Made by a program: the position numbers and the translations under genes. A stretch of 6,697 nucleotides of DNA from NCBI GenBank assembly GCA_035690425.1, contig DASSKO010000191.1:1-6697 (forward strand), written 5' to 3'. The notes under the pieces are model-generated. The model searched no databases, was not told the DNA's origin, and was given only the letters and a program-made list of their open reading frames with translations. Shown here piece after piece: positions 4,326 through 6,697 of the stretch; position 1 is the stretch's first letter; each line of letters opens with the position of its first letter. This DNA comes from DASSKO01 sp035690425. Its GTDB lineage: Bacteria > Actinomycetota > Actinomycetes > Propionibacteriales > Nocardioidaceae.

Positions 4326-5623
4326 TGCCCACCTCGGCCGACCCCTGGCTGCGTCCGCCTCCCGACCGGCCACAGCTGGCGCGCGACGTGCTGCTCGGCC
4401 TGGCGTTGGCGCTGCTGTCGCTGGTCACCGTCGAGCTGCTGCGCAGCTCCCGTCCGGGTGTCGAGCTGGGGTGGCGCGGCGTCGAGGGCTACCTGTGGGC
4501 GGTCGCGATCGTGCTTCCGCTATGCGTTCGGCGCCGATTCCCGATCTGCGTGATGGTCGCCTGCGCGGCACTGTTCTACGTCATCGGGGAGCGGTTGCCA
4601 GGCGTCGCTGCGAGTCTTGCCGTGCAGGCCGCTCCGTTCATCGCCATCTTCACCGCGTGGGCCTGGACGCCGCATCGTCGACGGGCCACCTGGACGACGG
4701 CCCTGGTGTTCACCGCGATGTTCGCCTGGCTGTGCGTGCTCATCGCCGAGCGGGCCGATGCGGCCGCCACTACGACAACACCCGGCCTGTTGCCTCCCTC
4801 CGTGGCGACGGGCGTCGTGACGTTCATGATCAACATCTTGTACTTCTTCGGGGCGATGGCGTGGGGGCAGTCGGCGTGGCGCAGCGCCCGGCAACGCGCC
4901 AAGCTGCGTCGGCAGGCCGACGAGCTCGCGGCCGAGCAGACCGCGAAGGCGCACCGCGCGGTCGCTGACGAGCGGCTGCGCATCGCCCGCGACCTGCACG
5001 ACGTGGTGGCGCACCACGTGAGCAGCATGGGCGTCCATGCTGCGGGCGCGCGCCGGATGCTCGACCGAGACCCGGACGCGAGCCGTGACGCGCTGTGCGT
5101 GATCGAGAGCTCGAGCCGTCAGGCCGTGCAGGAGATGCAGCGGATCGTGGCGCTGCTGCGGGCAGCCGACGGCGATCCGGACGCGGACTCACCGTCACGG
5201 CGGACGCCGCAGCCCGGGCTCGACGACATCCCCGCGTTGGTCGAGCGGGCCCGCGCAGACGGGCTCTCCGTCCGCTTCCGGCAGGTGGGTACGCCGGTCC
5301 GGCTGTCCCCGACCGTCGCGCTGTCCCTGTACCGTACGACGCAGGAGTCGCTGGCCAACCTGCGCAAGCACGCCACGCAGGCCCAGGCAGAGGTCGTGCT
5401 GCGTTACCTGCAAGACGACGGCAGTGGCGGTCCTGCCGTCGAGATCGAGGTGATCGACGACGGCGCCGCGACCGGTCCACCCGGGCCGGAGCACTCGGCC
5501 GGGTGGGGTCTGGTCGGGATCTGTGAGCGCGCCAACCTGCACGGAGGGAGCACGGAGATCGGACCACGTCCGCACGGTGGCTACCGGGTGCGGGTGCGGA
5601 TGCCCGCGGAGGCCCCGGCATGA
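4325..5623 (+). CDS. NarL-family (HisKA_3) membrane sensor histidine kinase
   Basis: This 432-residue kinase senses a signal in or near the membrane and phosphorylates the regulator encoded next to it. The first 182 residues hold about six hydrophobic segments (near 21-39, 55-68, 72-88, 93-114, 122-141, 160-181) with only short loops, so there is no large external sensing domain. A charged helix (about 185-220) leads to the HisKA_3 H-box RDLHDVVAHH, with phosphoacceptor His225. The ATPase domain follows, with N-box ESLANLRKHA (Glu341, Asn345), G1 box DDG at 378-380, and G2 box GWGLVG at 393-398. All catalytic boxes are intact, unlike the remnant at the window start. The layout is that of DesK/LiaS-like kinases paired with ABC exporters in actinobacteria; the signal cannot be inferred. 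The ATG at 4325 is supported by the -10 box 6 bases upstream. The stop overlaps the regulator start. Confidence 0.93.
   Translation: MPTSADPWLRPPPDRPQLARDVLLGLALALLSLVTVELLRSSRPGVELGWRGVEGYLWAVAIVLPLCVRRRFPICVMVACAALFYVIGERLPGVAASLAVQAAPFIAIFTAWAWTPHRRRATWTTALVFTAMFAWLCVLIAERADAAATTTTPGLLPPSVATGVVTFMINILYFFGAMAWGQSAWRSARQRAKLRRQADELAAEQTAKAHRAVADERLRIARDLHDVVAHHVSSMGVHAAGARRMLDRDPDASRDALCVIESSSRQAVQEMQRIVALLRAADGDPDADSPSRRTPQPGLDDIPALVERARADGLSVRFRQVGTPVRLSPTVALSLYRTTQESLANLRKHATQAQAEVVLRYLQDDGSGGPAVEIEVIDDGAATGPPGPEHSAGWGLVGICERANLHGGSTEIGPRPHGGYRVRVRMPAEAPA
5608..5612 (+). promoter_or_regulatory. Ribosome binding site of the response regulator gene
   Basis: GGAGG, inside the 3' end of the kinase gene, lies 7 bases before the ATG at 5620. 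Together with the ATGA overlap it indicates translational coupling of the two partners and supports this start. Confidence 0.7.
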
Positions 5624-6279
5624 CGATCTCGGTGCTGCTGGCCGACGACCAGGACCTGGTGCGTGCGGGCTTCTCGATGATCTTGTCCGTCGAGGACGAC
5701 ATCTCGGTCGTCGCCGAGGCGGCGAGTGGACGACGGGCGATCGAGCTCGCCGGCCAGCACGAGCCCGACGTCGTGCTGATGGACGTGCAGATGCCCGACC
5801 TGGACGGCATCGCAGCGGCCGCCGAGATCACCCGCCGCAGTGACGCCCGGGTGGTCATGCTCACGACCTTCGACCGCGACGACTACCTGTTCGAGTCGTT
5901 GCGCGCGGGCGCCAGCGGCTTCCTGCTGAAGAACGCCGACTCCGACGACCTCGTCGCGGCGCTGCGCTCGGTGGCGGACGGGCACGCGTTGCTGGCACCG
6001 GAGGTGACCCGTCGGGTCATCGCCAGGTTTGCGACCGCCCGCGAGGCATCGACGTACCGGCCGGATCTCGTGCAGGGCCTGACCGACCGCGAGCAGGAGG
6101 TGCTGGCCCTGGTGGCGCGGGGCTACAGCAACGGGGAGATCGCCGACCATCTCGTGGTCGGCGAGGCGACCGTGAAGACGCACGTCTCCCGAGTGCTGAC
6201 CAAGCTCGGGCTGCGGGATCGGGTGCAGGCGGTGGTGTTCGCCTACGAGACCGGCCTGGTCGCCCCCGGTGACGCCTGA
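5620..6279 (+). CDS. NarL/LuxR-family response regulator, partner of the upstream kinase
   Basis: This 219-residue DNA-binding regulator should be phosphorylated by the kinase at 4325-5623, whose stop codon overlaps its ATG. The receiver domain (about 3-118) has the acidic pair Asp9-Asp10, phosphorylation site Asp55 in LMDVQMPDLDG, switch residues Thr82-Thr83 and the conserved Lys104 in FLLKNA. A linker leads to a LuxR-type helix-turn-helix (about 154-215): LTDREQEVLALVARG, then EIADHLVVGEATVKTHVSRVLTKL, quoted in part, in which TVKTHV is the recognition helix. Length and residues are typical, with nothing missing. Regulators of this type often bind upstream of the adjacent ABC transporter genes, and the following 87 bp contain palindromes suited to a dimer. 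That target is inferred, not shown. Confidence 0.95.
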   Translation: MTISVLLADDQDLVRAGFSMILSVEDDISVVAEAASGRRAIELAGQHEPDVVLMDVQMPDLDGIAAAAEITRRSDARVVMLTTFDRDDYLFESLRAGASGFLLKNADSDDLVAALRSVADGHALLAPEVTRRVIARFATAREASTYRPDLVQGLTDREQEVLALVARGYSNGEIADHLVVGEATVKTHVSRVLTKLGLRDRVQAVVFAYETGLVAPGDA

Positions 6280-6288
6280 GGCAGCCGT

Positions 6289-6328
6289 GTACTCCTGAGG
6301 GCGTACGCCGCGGATCAACCTTGCGGCG
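6289..6328 (+). promoter_or_regulatory. Palindrome cluster upstream of the ABC gene, candidate response-regulator operator
   Basis: Three overlapping symmetrical elements are visible. GTACTCC-TGAG-GGCGTAC at 6289-6306 has half-sites GTACnCC. GGCGTACGCC at 6300-6309 is a perfect 10-bp palindrome. CGCCGC (6306-6311) pairs with GCGGCG (6323-6328) across 11 bases. They lie about 39 to 78 bases before the expected transcription start at 6367, just upstream of the -35 position, a usual place for activator binding. The adjacent dimeric LuxR-type regulator is the natural candidate. The last inverted repeat could also form an RNA hairpin after the regulator gene, but without a T-run. Confidence 0.4.
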
Positions 6329-6353
6329 GACGCGCGGAAGGGCCGCTGCGACG

Positions 6354-6359
6354 TAGTTT
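6354..6359 (+). promoter_or_regulatory. Leaderless promoter -10 box of the ABC ATPase gene
   Basis: TAGTTT (TANNNT) is followed by 7 bases and the ATG at 6367, with no Shine-Dalgarno. The expected -35 region (about 6330-6336, GC-only) is poor, which fits a promoter needing an activator. Confidence 0.5.
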
Positions 6360-6366
6360 CGACGGC

Positions 6367-6697
6367 ATGCTGAGTGTGCGTGCGCTGACTCGCTCCTACG
6401 GAGCGGCGACCGTGCTCGACCGCGTGTCGTTCGACGTACGGCCGGGGCGGATCACCGGCTTCGTCGGGGCCAACGGCGCCGGCAAGACCACCACGATGCG
6501 GATCATTCTCGGCGTGCTGGCACCCGACTCCGGAACGGTCGAGTGGCAGGGCCGGCCGCTGGCGCCCGAGCTGCGACGCCGGTTCGGCTACATGCCGGAG
6601 GAGCGTGGGCTCTACCCCAAGATGCGGGTGCGCGACCAGCTGGTCTTCTTCGCCCGGCTGCACGGGTGCGCCAAGGTGGCGGCCGCCGAGAGAGCGG
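6367..6697 (+). CDS. ABC transporter ATP-binding protein (ABC-2 exporter type), 3' end outside window
   Basis: The first 110 residues of an ABC ATPase are present. The start reads MLSVRALTRSYG, the usual first strand with an aromatic Tyr11 for base stacking. The Walker A motif is GANGAGKT (34-41), and a helix with TTTMRIILGV follows. At the Q-loop position the protein reads GYMPEERGLYPKM (74-86), with Glu78 where many ABC ATPases have Gln. PEERGLY is a familiar variant in the NatA/YhaQ-like subgroup of ABC-2 drug or sodium exporters, so I read it as a subgroup marker, not a defect. Walker B, the signature motif and the permease partner lie beyond the window. The start is supported by the -10 box 7 bases upstream and by family alignment. 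The gene follows the kinase/regulator pair by 87 bp and is their likely target. The substrate cannot be told. Confidence 0.92.
   Translation, partial: MLSVRALTRSYGAATVLDRVSFDVRPGRITGFVGANGAGKTTTMRIILGVLAPDSGTVEWQGRPLAPELRRRFGYMPEERGLYPKMRVRDQLVFFARLHGCAKVAAAERA

Noticed and set aside
2743..4968. A 741-codon plus-strand open frame opposite DUF4191 and lipA
   Set aside because: It is antisense to two well-identified genes and runs on into the kinase gene in the wrong frame. Its composition is biased and repetitive (Val, Leu, Gly, Arg, His), as expected from stop-poor GC-rich DNA, and no domain is visible.
4830..5864. A 344-codon minus-strand open frame opposite the kinase
   Set aside because: Very rich in Arg, Ser, Ala and Pro, with no domain; the opposite strand has the H, N and G boxes in order.
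6321..6326. TTGCGG as the -35 box of the ABC promoter
   Set aside because: It is 27 bp from the -10 box TAGTTT, far beyond the 16-19 bp that RNA polymerase accepts.
5581..6663. A 360-codon minus-strand open frame covering the regulator and ABC genes
   Set aside because: It lies opposite genes with intact catalytic motifs, and the protein shows no recognisable domain and typical antisense composition.
1..6697. CRISPR array, tRNA, rRNA, insertion sequence, phage or defence genes
   Set aside because: No spaced repeats, cloverleaf-like segments, transposase motifs or terminal inverted repeats were seen; all long stretches are explained by the listed genes.

Overview
The window looks like a chromosomal segment of a high-GC Gram-positive bacterium (Actinomycetota). 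The evidence is the GC-rich sequence, the GTG starts, the TANNNT -10 boxes placed 6-8 bases before start codons (leaderless mRNAs), and the gene order lipA - DUF4191 - RDD - glnA. From memory, that order is shared with mycobacteria and many other actinomycetes (Rv2218, Rv2219, Rv2219A, Rv2220). The family within the phylum cannot be fixed from this sequence alone.

Layout. (1) Positions 1-356 hold a decayed piece of a NarL-family sensor histidine kinase. It lacks the ATP-binding glycine boxes and the N-box Asn. (2) Positions 357-524 hold no gene, only the glnA terminator. (3) glnA, type I glutamine synthetase, is on the minus strand (525-1949). (4) The 196-bp glnA/RDD divergent region (1950-2145) carries promoters both ways, a 10-bp tandem repeat with a GlnR-box-like element, a possible 17-codon leader ORF, and a GC hairpin against the glnA Shine-Dalgarno. 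(5) A small RDD membrane protein (2146-2571, plus) converges, 3 bp apart, on a DUF4191 membrane protein (2575-3288, minus). (6) DUF4191 follows lipA (3346-4290, minus), with a perfect hairpin between them. (7) A 34-bp region separates lipA from a divergent two-component system: sensor kinase (4325-5623) and LuxR-type response regulator (5620-6279), overlapping by ATGA. (8) An 87-bp gap with palindromes leads to an ABC transporter ATPase (6367 to the window end, cut off).

How the genes work together. glnA makes glutamine from ammonia and is probably under nitrogen control. lipA makes the lipoyl cofactor of 2-oxoacid dehydrogenases and the glycine cleavage system. DUF4191 and RDD are conserved neighbours of unknown function. 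The kinase, regulator and ABC ATPase form a familiar module in which a membrane sensor controls an adjacent export pump. It sits where lipB would often be expected.

I do not see a new defence or mobile system. The most unusual material is regulatory: repeated leaderless-type starts, the compact lipA/kinase divergent promoter, and the layered glnA leader. All of it is read by eye, without alignment or RNA data.
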